From Bdellovibrio sp. 22V (GTDB lineage: Bacteria > Bdellovibrionota > Bdellovibrionia > Bdellovibrionales > Bdellovibrionaceae), in the NCBI RefSeq assembly GCF_030169785.1, contig NZ_CP125854.1, forward strand, positions 1,178,001 through 1,242,000: a stretch of DNA of 64,000 nt, in the 5' to 3' direction. A program made the translations under genes and the position numbers. The notes under the pieces are model-generated. The model made no database searches, was not told the DNA's origin, and worked only from the letters and a program-made list of their open reading frames with translations. This document shows, in pieces, positions 33,585-40,971 of the stretch (its first letter is position 1; each line of letters starts with the position of its first letter).

Positions 33585-34286
33585 TTATTTTTGCAGAACA
33601 ACCTCTGGGTTTTGTCCTAAAAGACTTTTTTTAATTTGCTCATACTTCTGACGGGTTAAAACAGCTTTCGCAAGAACGTGAGAAGAGAAGTATCGCACTT
33701 TTTCCGAAGAGGAAATATGGGGATTAATTTTAAGTGCGGCTTTGTAGACAACCTCGTGCATTAATAGTGCGACTTTATCTGCAACACGCAAACGCAGCCA
33801 CAAAGGCTTCGAGATAAAATATGTATAATCCTCTTCAAACTCTTTAACGTGTTGAATTGCCAGTTGCTGTAATTCGCATCCGGCAGGAACAAAGCTCAAC
33901 CCGACATCGTCAGTGGAAGAAAGGGTGCCATTAACAAAGAGGGCATCTAGCGCGAATCTTCCCAGAAGACGAGACAGCTCTGCCGCGAATATAGGATCGT
34001 AGGCTTTGATTTTATCGAGACTTTTTTCCGCAAGCTCAAGGCTTGGAGTCAGGCATGGAGTCAATATCTCCCAACCTCGAGTCTCAGGAACGTCGCATAC
34101 AGAGTCGGTAACGTCCTCAAGCTCGGGGGTAAGATTGTAACGCTGTTTGGATTCGTAAGTATCGTAAAAGAACACCTGGTGGGTCTCTTTACAGACGATT
34201 CCTTTTCCACCATTGCCAAATTCCGTGGATCTTGCGTTGGCGAAAGAGACAGACAGAAAAAGAGTAAAGAAGATCAGGTTCTTCAT
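33585..34286 (-). CDS. Secreted protein of unknown function, coupled to TIGR02147 regulator 2
   Basis: 233 residues from ATG at 34286 (AGAGGAAC upstream; signal peptide MKNLIFFTLFLSVSFANA-R). An in-frame start at 34328 would only add a cytosolic leader. The mature part begins with STEFGNGGKGIVCK, a phrase typical of a group of Bdellovibrio secreted proteins, and includes 'VALLMHEVVYKAAL', an HExxY helix that resembles but is not an HExxH zinc site. Four cysteines. The ATG overlaps the stop of the upstream regulator as ATGA. Confidence 0.8.
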   Translation of the reverse strand: MKNLIFFTLFLSVSFANARSTEFGNGGKGIVCKETHQVFFYDTYESKQRYNLTPELEDVTDSVCDVPETRGWEILTPCLTPSLELAEKSLDKIKAYDPIFAAELSRLLGRFALDALFVNGTLSSTDDVGLSFVPAGCELQQLAIQHVKEFEEDYTYFISKPLWLRLRVADKVALLMHEVVYKAALKINPHISSSEKVRYFSSHVLAKAVLTRQKYEQIKKSLLGQNPEVVLQK

Positions 34287-35044
34287 GAAGAGGTTCCTCT
34301 TTGTGTTAAAGGATAGATCTGAACGCATACGCTATAAACTTCCGTTTTCTCACCTTGCTCTAAAAGTTCATTTGCTTGCTTGCGAAACTCTCGCGCCAGC
34401 ATTTTTACTTTGTAGATGTTTTCGGGGTTGCTAGGAATAATAATGGAAGTTATGTCGCGAATATCGACTGGATCCCGTATTAAAGAATCTAAGCCTTTGT
34501 TGATAAGCTGATTGTGAAAGTATTTTAACGCGGATGAGGGAATGTCACTGGTGGAAGTAAGATTTTTATAGGTTGGAGCATATCCCTTTGGCGTGTTCTT
34601 AATAAGACCGCTTTTAAGAAGTTTATTCAGGGAATCTTGGACAGTTTCGGGTGCTAAGGCCAGACGTTGTGCGATAACCTCGACGTCACTTTGGAAAGAA
34701 GTCGTCTCCATCAGATTGAGAATGGCATAGTGATACCACTCGGGCAAAAAGGCGTAATCTTTTTCGGTGAGCTGGTGGGCGTTTCGAGAATCCTTAGCGC
34801 GATGACGTGTTTTTTCGATTAAGTAGTTTAGATACTCGACTTCGGATTTATTAAGGTGAAGTGATGTGGCCAGGCGCCGACGAACAATTTTTCCGGGAAG
34901 AGCTTTGCCAGTGACGATATTGGAAACGCGGCTCGGGGAGACCTTGAGGTCCCGAGCAAAGGCGCGCAGTGAGTAGTGAGGATTTCTAAGGCGCCTTTTT
35001 TCTAAAACTTTATTTATGAGTTCCGCGACTTCCCCGTACTTCAT
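34283..35044 (-). CDS. TIGR02147-family regulator 2
   Basis: 253 residues, ATG at 35044 chosen because the family starts a few residues before the HTH (MKYGEVAELINKVLEKRRL); earlier codons to 35098 look like leader. The HTH is 'YSLRAFARDLKVSPSRVSNIVTGKALPGKIVRRRLATSL' and the domain end is 'VYSVCVQIYPLT'. It is a paralogue of the regulator at 32698-33498 with the same downstream arrangement. A perfect GTTCT-N9-AGAAC palindrome lies 66 bases before the start (35110-35128), so it may be autoregulated. Confidence 0.88.
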   Translation of the reverse strand: MKYGEVAELINKVLEKRRLRNPHYSLRAFARDLKVSPSRVSNIVTGKALPGKIVRRRLATSLHLNKSEVEYLNYLIEKTRHRAKDSRNAHQLTEKDYAFLPEWYHYAILNLMETTSFQSDVEVIAQRLALAPETVQDSLNKLLKSGLIKNTPKGYAPTYKNLTSTSDIPSSALKYFHNQLINKGLDSLIRDPVDIRDITSIIIPSNPENIYKVKMLAREFRKQANELLEQGEKTEVYSVCVQIYPLTQRGTSS

Positions 35045-35109
35045 GCGGGCGAACCTACGTAAAGCCACGCTTTTAAGCAATATCTGCCTATGATACAACG
35101 CGAAAAACT

Positions 35110-35128
35110 GTTCTGAAAAAACCAGAAC
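35110..35128. promoter_or_regulatory. Palindrome GTTCT-N9-AGAAC, copy 2 (before TIGR02147 regulator 2)
   Basis: Perfect half sites; spacer GAAAAAACC. It is 66 bases upstream of the regulator start on the minus strand and 117 bases before the first ATG of the aspartic protease unit on the plus strand. Confidence 0.75.
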
Positions 35129-35244
35129 ACCCCTGTTCGGCAGGTTCAGGTGAGATTTAGAACTTTGGCTTCGTATAAGGAAGTCTTATTCAGCGCATAG
35201 CTTTGCTTATAGACGGCACCCAAGTTAAATTCATAACATCAAGT

Positions 35245-35313
35245 ATGAAATCAGTTTTGGCATGTTTGATACTGGTGAACATCTCCTGGGTGCGCAATCA
35301 ATCAAAGAATTGA
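35245..35313 (+). other. Signal-peptide-like reading frame cut by TGA, in frame with the protease gene
   Basis: ATG at 35245 reads MKSVLACLILVNISW and VRNQSKN, then TGA (35311-35313). Three codons later, in the same frame, is the GTG used as start of the aspartic protease at 35323. Without the TGA the two would make one secreted protein. No good ribosome binding site precedes the ATG, so it may also be chance. Confidence 0.4.
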
Positions 35314-35322
35314 GGATCGTCG

Positions 35323-36096
35323 GTGAAAGTAAATTTTGTTGCAGATGCAGATGAACCAGAAGCAGGCCAAATTTTTGCGCACTTGATCTTTGATGGGCAT
35401 TCTGAAAAATGCTTTTGGGATACCGGAGCTACGTCGACAAAAGTTGTTTCGAACTATTTTTTCGCAAAATATCCTATAGTTAAAGAGGGTGAGTTAGCGG
35501 GCCTTGCGGGAAAAGGGGTGTCGGCGGCTCGAATCCAAATTCGTAACATTTCTTGGGGAAACTATTCGCTAGGGCAACATGAAGTCATGCTACTCTCTGA
35601 AAAACTAGGTATTTCTCCCACTGCGGGCATTGATCTATTCAAAGAGAACCGATTCGGCTTAGATTCAAAAACCCAAGAAGTAAGCTTCGAAAAACAGGAT
35701 GCCAGTCTGACTTTCGAGCTCGGAACCTTCGGACACATTTTGGTGTCACCAGTTTTCAATGGGCTTCGTTTGCATTTAATTTGGGATACGGGTGCTGGTC
35801 TTACAACGATTGATCAAAAAGTTATTGATGAGAATCCAAGTATTTTTAGCTTTATTAAAAGCCTAGATGTCGGTGATACGGTTCACGCAAAAGCAATGCA
35901 GCTTAAGTTATATGAAGCGACAAACTTTGCTATCGGCTCTGTATCTCTTAAGAAAGTACAGGTTTTGGGAGCAGATTTCAGTTCAATCAAATCAAAGCTG
36001 GGCGCCCAATCAATTCAAGGTGCACTAGGATACAACGTGATTACTCACTTTAGTTGGTACTTCGATCTACAAGCAAAGAAGTATTCGGTCAGATAA
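35323..36096 (+). CDS. Retropepsin-like aspartic protease with two DTG motifs
   Basis: 257 residues in two similar halves, each with a catalytic-type aspartate motif: WD33TGATSTKV and IWD155TGAGLTTI, each followed by a hydrophobic-Gly section ('GIDLFKENRFGLD', 'ALGYNVITHFSWYFDL'). This is a pepsin-like tandem of retropepsin folds within one short chain; bacterial retropepsin-like proteins more often have one. The start is GTG with GAGGA upstream. No signal peptide is encoded in this frame from the GTG, but one is present upstream beyond an in-frame TGA, so export of the current product is doubtful. A terminator follows at 36127. Confidence 0.8.
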   Translation: MKVNFVADADEPEAGQIFAHLIFDGHSEKCFWDTGATSTKVVSNYFFAKYPIVKEGELAGLAGKGVSAARIQIRNISWGNYSLGQHEVMLLSEKLGISPTAGIDLFKENRFGLDSKTQEVSFEKQDASLTFELGTFGHILVSPVFNGLRLHLIWDTGAGLTTIDQKVIDENPSIFSFIKSLDVGDTVHAKAMQLKLYEATNFAIGSVSLKKVQVLGADFSSIKSKLGAQSIQGALGYNVITHFSWYFDLQAKKYSVR

Positions 36097-36126
36097 CACT
36101 TGTTTTTTGAGTCCAACTCCATTCGC

Positions 36127-36161
36127 AAAGCGCTGAATTCTTATCAGTGCTTTTTTATTTT
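36127..36161 (+). terminator. Terminator of the aspartic protease gene
   Basis: AAAGCGCTGA / TCAGTGCTTT stem (one G-T pair) followed by TTTATTTTT. Confidence 0.8.
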
Positions 36162-36167
36162 TAAATT

Positions 36168-36186
36168 GTTCTAAATAAAACAGAAT
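36168..36186. promoter_or_regulatory. Palindrome GTTCT-N9-AGAAT, copy 3 (no obvious target)
   Basis: Nine of ten half-site bases; spacer AAATAAAAC. It lies in the gap between two 3' ends, so no gene start is near; the 57 bases up to 36243 hold no convincing gene. It may be a relic of a lost gene. Confidence 0.6.
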
Positions 36187-36243
36187 GAGCCAATCCCTTA
36201 TATCGAAACTCACTGGCAGGCTGAGGCTAACTAGCTAGCATTC

Positions 36244-36600
36244 TCATAGCGATTGTGTTGAAGGAGATTTTAGTTTCTGACAAAACTTTAGAGTAACAAA
36301 AACGGTTGGTGTAACGACGTGAAAGAGAAGAAGTGGACTCTGGTCACCGAAGATGTTGGAAAAAACTGTGTATGTAAACAGTTGGGAGACAGTGACGACT
36401 AAAAATAAAGCTATTCCCCAATTTTGACGTCGCCATAGGCCCACAGAAGCAAGTAAATCAAAAATCGTAAGATAGATTATCCAAGTTTTCCAAATGTTGT
36501 CCATTTCGCTAAACTTTAAACGCAAGTCGAACAGATCCGCTATGTGCAGCAAGCCACCAAAGAAATACAAAAGCGCGAGAATTCGAAGATAGAGTTTCAT
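36244..36600 (-). CDS. Small four-helix membrane protein, unknown
   Basis: 118 residues, nearly all in four hydrophobic helices (YLRILALLYFFGGLLHIADL, 'TWIIYLTIFDLLASVGLW', 'WGIALFLVVTVSQLFTYTVF', 'LLLFHVVTPTVFVTLKF'). The 'GGLLHIADLFDLR' start resembles small inner-membrane proteins of the DoxX-like size class, but I cannot assign a family. The ATG has only a weak ribosome binding site. It follows the broken zinc-protease gene on the same strand by 68 bases. Confidence 0.7.
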   Translation of the reverse strand: MKLYLRILALLYFFGGLLHIADLFDLRLKFSEMDNIWKTWIIYLTIFDLLASVGLWRRQNWGIALFLVVTVSQLFTYTVFSNIFGDQSPLLLFHVVTPTVFVTLKFCQKLKSPSTQSL

Positions 36601-36668
36601 AAATTAGAGAATGCCATTCACTGGAAACCCGGTCAAAGGCGGCTGATGGACTCACACTAAAGTGTCAA

Positions 36669-37691
36669 CTATCGACAGGGGACTCCCATATCGCAAAGGA
36701 CAGCGGCATCAAGATTTGAAACGCGAATTCTCAAACCTTGATCTGCGCGGAAAAGCCATGCTCCGCCCATCAGTCCTTGAAGGCTTTTCGCTGACTCATT
36801 GCTGGCAGTATAACGACCGTAATGAGTTAGGTTCTGAGAGGGATGTAAGGTGGCGATGTAATTCACACCTGCAATCGAATAGGTGTTAGTGCGGGAGTCT
36901 GGAAATGTAAAGAATGTCACTGGAAGTTTGCTTCCGTAGGCCGTGAGTGTTTTAGCGCCAGTAAAGACGGGGGAACCGCTCAGGTTTGTTTCATACATCA
37001 GAGAATCAAAGACAGAGATTCCATTGTGCGCGGGAACGGCTCCCGTCGAACGCTCAAGAAAGCCGTTAAAGCCCAACCCATGCCCTAACTCGTGCGCGAA
37101 GACTGTGACCAGATCGACTTTTCCTACAGGGACGGGAAGAGTTCGCGTCTCTGGTTGAGGATCAATCCAATAAGCCTGCCGCATGAAATTCACATTGATA
37201 TCAAGATAAATGTCAGGAAGCCGAGGCTCGGGGTCTTTGCCTGTTCTCAGTTTGTAAGGAGCAATGTCTTCAAAGACATTGTGTCCATTCGCCGTTTTTA
37301 GAAAAACAGAAGTTCGCGAAGCTCCCGAGAAGCGGGCTTGATCATTGTTGATACGAACTAAAATTCTTATCGGCGCTTTGCCATAAATGTAGCGGCCCCA
37401 GTCCTGACAAGCGGCCTAAAGGTTCTTTAGAATGAGATCTCGGTCTGCGCCTAAACTATTTTGGGGGTCATCAACGGTGACCGTATAGTTAAATTCGGTT
37501 GTTGTGGTTACAGGTGTCGGACGGAGCTTGAACGCCGTTGTATCTTCTGGAGAAGAGGTTGCTTCTAATGGCGAGACTGATTTGCCAACGGGAGCGCAAT
37601 TTTGAAATGAAACTAACAGCGCCGCAAGAATAAGGACTTTGGTGAAACTTCTTTTTAAAGTCACAGAAACCCCCTGAAAAAACGATAGCAA
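36669..37691 (-). pseudogene. Lipoprotein zinc protease (HELGHGLGF) interrupted by an in-frame TAG
   Basis: One continuous frame of 341 codons is broken only by TAG at codon 92 (37418-37416). Before it: a lipoprotein signal (LKRSFTKVLILAALLVSFQNC-A) and a Thr/Pro-rich linker ending in DRDLILKNL. After it: AACQDWGRYIYGKAPIRILV, 'RFSGASRTSVFLKTANGHNVF', then H200-E-L-G-H204 in VTVFAHELGHGLGFNGF, and a Cys-containing end. HELGHGLGF is the zinc site of a zincin group in which the third ligand is not the classical His at +11. Translation as written would give a 91-residue lipoprotein stub and an unexported fragment (possible GTG restart at 37193). So it is a recent pseudogene, a readthrough gene, or a sequence error. 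Confidence 0.8.
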
Positions 37692-37749
37692 ATTTATATT
37701 TTCAAATGAATGGATATGATCCTTGAAAGGGATTCCTTTATCAGATTGT

Positions 37750-37768
37750 GTTCTAAAAAAAAGGGAAC
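37750..37768. promoter_or_regulatory. Palindrome GTTCT-N9-GGAAC, copy 4
   Basis: Nine of ten half-site bases; spacer AAAAAAAAG. It lies between the start of the broken zinc-protease gene (minus, 58 bases away) and the small secreted-protein gene (plus, 123 bases away) and could serve either. Confidence 0.65.
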
Positions 37769-37891
37769 GTTATTAATTGAGGCGCTCAGTGAATGTCTCT
37801 TCGGGAAGACTCGATTGTAAACTTCACAACAGGACTTCTCATTTTGGAGGAGGCAGGGTAGAAACACTATGCAAAATCAATGGAGGTTCTT

Positions 37892-38266
37892 GTGAAGTCG
37901 GTCATGTTCGTATTCCTATCTTTATTTCTGTCTCTTTCCTGTTTTGCTGAGCAGCTCGAATTGCCATTGGAACCAAAACAGTGCATCGAAATCAACCAGG
38001 CTAAAGCTGTTTTGAACAATTATCTTGCGCCTCTCGTGGGCCAGTCTTTGAATGATGAATTTTATTGGATCATCGACGGCGAATATACTCTAACGACAGA
38101 CGACGTGAAACGCGCTTTGAAATCTTTAACTTGGAATGCCAAGTCCTTCAAATACCAAACGTCTGCGATCATTGACGGTTACTGTGCGGCGGGCGCTTCA
38201 TGCTGGGGTTGGTACACAGTGGACTGCGCTGGAAAAATTGATGCCCTCGTTGACGGCGAAGACTAG
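37892..38266 (+). CDS. Small secreted protein of unknown function
   Basis: 124 residues. The start is GTG at 37892 because GGAGG lies five bases before it; the ATG at 37880 overlaps that site. Signal peptide MKSVMFVFLSLFLSLSCFA-E, then a mature domain of ~100 residues with four cysteines, the last three in 'DGYCAAGASCWGWYTVDCAGK'. The cysteines suggest a disulfide-stabilised secreted domain. No known family. Palindrome copies flank it at 37750 and 38279. Confidence 0.75.
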   Translation: MKSVMFVFLSLFLSLSCFAEQLELPLEPKQCIEINQAKAVLNNYLAPLVGQSLNDEFYWIIDGEYTLTTDDVKRALKSLTWNAKSFKYQTSAIIDGYCAAGASCWGWYTVDCAGKIDALVDGED

Positions 38267-38278
38267 GTCCTCATCACA

Positions 38279-38297
38279 CTTCTAAAAAGAACAGAAC
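38279..38297. promoter_or_regulatory. Palindrome CTTCT-N9-AGAAC, copy 5
   Basis: Nine of ten half-site bases; spacer AAAAAGAAC. It lies 108 bases before the HNH-like zinc protein gene at 38405. Confidence 0.65.
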
Positions 38298-38404
38298 GAC
38301 ATCGGTTCAACACAATCCACAAAGGCTTGTGAGAATGCCCAAGATTGAGTTTCTAATAATAACTGTACACGACAGTATTATGACTGCTTGAAGGGGAGAC
38401 AGAG

Positions 38405-38695
38405 ATGGGCATTCTTTCTGGTTGGAAAAACAAAGGTGGGACCGCAAACCGTTCTTGTGCAAAGTGCGGCTCATGGCGAGATCATTGGCAAAAGAAAGCC
38501 TTGGTGGTTTGGCCCATTTACTGTGCGGTTCAAGGTTGTACGTCAAGAGCGATGCTCGGCGCTCACGTCCATAACAAGGAAATCTCGGGAGAGCGCATTA
38601 TTCCGATGTGCCATGAATGCAATACTAAAGATGAAAACGTGATATTTTCAATTAAGCCAGGAACTCAGTACCCAAGCGCCAATCAATGCACTTAA
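38405..38695 (+). CDS. Small HNH-like zinc-binding protein
   Basis: 96 residues with AAGGGGAGA before the ATG. Zinc ligands are regularly placed: C18-x2-C21 with H27 (CAKCGSWRDHW), C40-x4-C45 (CAVQGC), 'LGAH54VH' and C69-x2-C72 (PMCHEC). The 'GAHV-x10-RIIPMCHECN' part is the shape of a beta-beta-alpha-metal (HNH) finger, with the final 'CHxCN' helix. A DNA-binding or nuclease role is possible; the full catalytic H-N-H set is not obvious. It has no signal peptide, unlike its neighbours. Confidence 0.7.
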   Translation: MGILSGWKNKGGTANRSCAKCGSWRDHWQKKALVVWPIYCAVQGCTSRAMLGAHVHNKEISGERIIPMCHECNTKDENVIFSIKPGTQYPSANQCT

Positions 38696-38717
38696 GATTT
38701 CTCCAAAGCGAAATTAT

Positions 38718-39761
38718 TCACGGAAGAATGTGGGTTGTTGCCGAAATAAATGGAGCGAGTTCCTTCGCTGTAAGCCAGACATTCCCTTTATCGCAGCGAT
38801 CCGCAGGAAAGCGGCTGGAAGGGCACCATGATGTGCCCCAGGTGTTGCGAAGTTTAAATTCGCATGTTTTTGTCTTGGTATTCCATCTTCGACCGACAAT
38901 AGAGCTTGCATGGGTAGGCATGCTAGGGCGGACACGAGCGTCATCTCCGAAAATTTTCTGCGCATCATAGGATATAATTGTCGGAATATTTTTACTTAGA
39001 TTTTTGTTCACCTGAGCCATGTTCGCGCTTGGAGAACCCCATGTTGAAGATGGAAGAAGGGGTTTTGTTAAGGGCATTCTGTTAGAGCAGGAAGCTTCGA
39101 TTTTACCGAGAACTTTGTTTTTGTTCCCTTTGTTTATAATATCCGTGATGACGCCAGTTAAGTTTGTTAATTCTGAGTCAGAAAAAAAAGGTGGGCATTC
39201 AAAGGGTTTCGTTGTGTTTTGCGCTCGAACGTACTCTAAAGCCAGAGACTCATAAATATAGTTTTCTCTTTCTTTGCGAGCTAGAGGCAGCTCGGAAGGC
39301 AAATTCCGTTCGGTGCATACTCCCGATTTATTATTATAGGAGAGCAAAGAGAGATCGGACCATCCTCCTTGCATTTGCATGACATTAGACGGGCGATCTT
39401 TAAGGGAACTCCATATCATGGCGCTATGATCGTCGTAGAGCTTTCTATTCTCCGACGTAGAGGGAAGTGCTTTCCGAGTCCAGACGTCGTTCAGGATTCT
39501 AATAAAATCTTCTCGCTCGTTCTTGTAATACTGTAAGGCGACGTCAAAGGCAGAAACACGATTTGTTGGATCTAGTTTCAAATACTCAGTCATGACGTCG
39601 GCACTGGCGAAGGCAAAACACCATCCGATAGAACCTTGGTCTCGTACGGGGCCCATGTGAGTAGAGGCATCAACAGCAGAACAGTCTTTCTTGGAAATTT
39701 CTTGGGTGAAGGCGGGGACAGCCATAAGCAATTGAAGCATGGTCAAAAGGCCCAAAATCAT
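38718..39761 (-). CDS. Secreted papain-family (C1) cysteine protease
   Basis: 347 residues with a signal peptide (MILGLLTMLQLLMAVPAFT-Q). The catalytic Cys region is classical: GPVRDQGSIGWC-FAFASADVM, with the oxyanion Gln before it. The catalytic His is in 'PTHASSIVGRRWN' and the Asn in 'FKLRNTWGTSWCP'. There is little room for a pro-domain (about 20 residues), and the chain between Cys and His is long with several cysteines. An extracellular or periplasmic protease, plausible in prey digestion. It converges with the HNH-like gene (22-base gap). Confidence 0.9.
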   Translation of the reverse strand: MILGLLTMLQLLMAVPAFTQEISKKDCSAVDASTHMGPVRDQGSIGWCFAFASADVMTEYLKLDPTNRVSAFDVALQYYKNEREDFIRILNDVWTRKALPSTSENRKLYDDHSAMIWSSLKDRPSNVMQMQGGWSDLSLLSYNNKSGVCTERNLPSELPLARKERENYIYESLALEYVRAQNTTKPFECPPFFSDSELTNLTGVITDIINKGNKNKVLGKIEASCSNRMPLTKPLLPSSTWGSPSANMAQVNKNLSKNIPTIISYDAQKIFGDDARVRPSMPTHASSIVGRRWNTKTKTCEFKLRNTWGTSWCPSSRFPADRCDKGNVWLTAKELAPFISATTHILP

Positions 39762-39835
39762 TTTCCACTCCCCCTTTTATTGATTCTCGGAAGGATAATG
39801 AGAAAACTCAAGGCCCTTTTTAGAGAGTCTGTTCC

Positions 39836-39867
39836 CAAAAACGCGCGCGCAAGTTTATTGCGTGCGC
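39836..39867 (-). terminator. Rho-independent terminator
   Basis: On the minus strand GCGCACGCAA-TAAAC-TTGCGCGCGC followed by GTTTTTGGG; one G-T/A-C position in a ten-base stem. It ends the gene at 39881. Confidence 0.8.
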
Positions 39868-39880
39868 CTTCGTTTACTTT

Positions 39881-40642
39881 CTAATTCGCCGCTACTTGGC
39901 ACGAAGGAATTCCAGTTCTCAAAAGGTCCTTTATATCTGAATTCCTGCCCATGTCATTCTGACGAATTTCTTCAAGAAGAAAAAGTTTAATGAAGTTGCC
40001 GAGTTCATCGTTGGCCCTAGGGTCATTTTTGGCGATGAGTAATAGATCGTTGTCCTTTGTTCCTTTTTTTAAAATCTTTCGTGCCACTTCCGCGAAGCTA
40101 AATAGCGGGGATCGGTAAACGACGTTTTCGATAAGCGGAGTCAGTTTTAAAACGATCCAATATTGTTCCACTCTATTTACTGCGGCGGTATCGGTTGAAA
40201 CAACGATTTCGAAACGAATTTTTTGCGTATTGTCCTTCGGAAACTGCGGAATATCCATAGAGAACACTGGAGAGTCGAACGACTCCACGTTTAACTTCAG
40301 CAATTCACCTTGCTCATTGTAGAAGCGATAGTTGACTTTGGGGGAAACATGCAAAGCTTGAACACGCGCTAAAGTTTCGTTTTTAGCAACGGCTTCGCGA
40401 TTCGTATTGGGAGTGTTGCGGGATATGAGATCCGTCACCCCACTCATTTTGAAATTATGGGAATGGCCTTTATAGTCGATAATCTCGAAGCTTGCGCGGT
40501 GATATCCTTTTTGCGTGAGTTCTGCTTCCGTTAAAAGATTTGTGACGATGGCGCAGCTTTGGTGCTGAACAGTGGAGGCTGACGGGGCTGCAACAGCGGA
40601 CGCCGCGCACAGGAAGGCTGTTAAGAACGTAAGACTTTTCAT
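39881..40642 (-). CDS. Secreted protein of unknown function
   Basis: 253 residues with a signal peptide (MKSLTFLTAFLCAASAVAA-P). Only two cysteines in the mature part (C31 region 'HQSCAIV' and near the end 'PSCQVAAN'). The middle is beta-rich ('KVNYRFYNEQGELLKLNVESF', 'KIRFEIVVSTD') and the end helical. No family recognised. A GTTCT-N9-AGAAT palindrome lies 91 bases upstream (40733-40751), so it may belong to the regulon. Own terminator at 39836. Confidence 0.75.
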   Translation of the reverse strand: MKSLTFLTAFLCAASAVAAPSASTVQHQSCAIVTNLLTEAELTQKGYHRASFEIIDYKGHSHNFKMSGVTDLISRNTPNTNREAVAKNETLARVQALHVSPKVNYRFYNEQGELLKLNVESFDSPVFSMDIPQFPKDNTQKIRFEIVVSTDTAAVNRVEQYWIVLKLTPLIENVVYRSPLFSFAEVARKILKKGTKDNDLLLIAKNDPRANDELGNFIKLFLLEEIRQNDMGRNSDIKDLLRTGIPSCQVAAN

Positions 40643-40732
40643 AAAGAACTCCTCTTGGTTAAGTTTCCAATCGAAGGTTCATGTTCCAAGGATTATGCCA
40701 CTGGAAACTCGCGCTTATTGCACAACCTACAT

Positions 40733-40751
40733 GTTCTAAAAAACGCAGAAT
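40733..40751. promoter_or_regulatory. Palindrome GTTCT-N9-AGAAT, copy 6
   Basis: Nine of ten half-site bases; spacer AAAAAACGC. First of three copies in the 329-base gap 40643-40971, which holds no gene. Nearest start is the secreted protein at 40642 (minus). Confidence 0.7.
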
Positions 40752-40830
40752 ATTGAGTTCGGTCGATGAGTAGTGATTAAGGAATATACCTGTGTGACGA
40801 GAAATGTGTCTCGTCGAGAGAATAACGAGC

Positions 40831-40849
40831 ATTCTGGAAAATTCAGAAC
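40831..40849. promoter_or_regulatory. Palindrome ATTCT-N9-AGAAC, copy 7
   Basis: Nine of ten half-site bases; spacer GGAAAATTC, identical to the spacer at 50929. Its centre is 49 bases from copy 8. Confidence 0.7.
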
Positions 40850-40879
40850 ATCTCATTTCATTTTATCTCTCTCGAGCAT

Positions 40880-40898
40880 GTTCTAAATGAACCAGAAC
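40880..40898. promoter_or_regulatory. Palindrome GTTCT-N9-AGAAC, copy 8 (before the AP-linker lipoprotein)
   Basis: Perfect half sites, extended to ATGTTCT...AGAACAT; spacer AAATGAACC. It is followed by TATCAAAG, as is the copy at 42015. 74 bases before the lipoprotein start. Confidence 0.75.
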
Positions 40899-40971
40899 AT
40901 TATCAAAGTTCTAGGTATTTAGTCTGGCCGTTGAGAGGCCGATTTAAATACATGGTTCAAAGGGGGAATGA

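Noticed and set aside
33572-33599. GTTCT ... AGAAC pair near the end of a secreted-protein gene
   Set aside because: The spacing is 18 bases instead of nine and it lies at a 3' end, so it was not counted with the twelve palindromes.
33585-34286. HEVVY helix read as a zinc-peptidase site
   Set aside because: The second His of HExxH is Tyr, and no other ligands are visible, so I did not call a peptidase.
40659-40856. 65-codon minus-strand reading frame in the intergenic gap
   Set aside because: No ribosome binding site, no recognisable features, and it is crossed by two of the palindromes.
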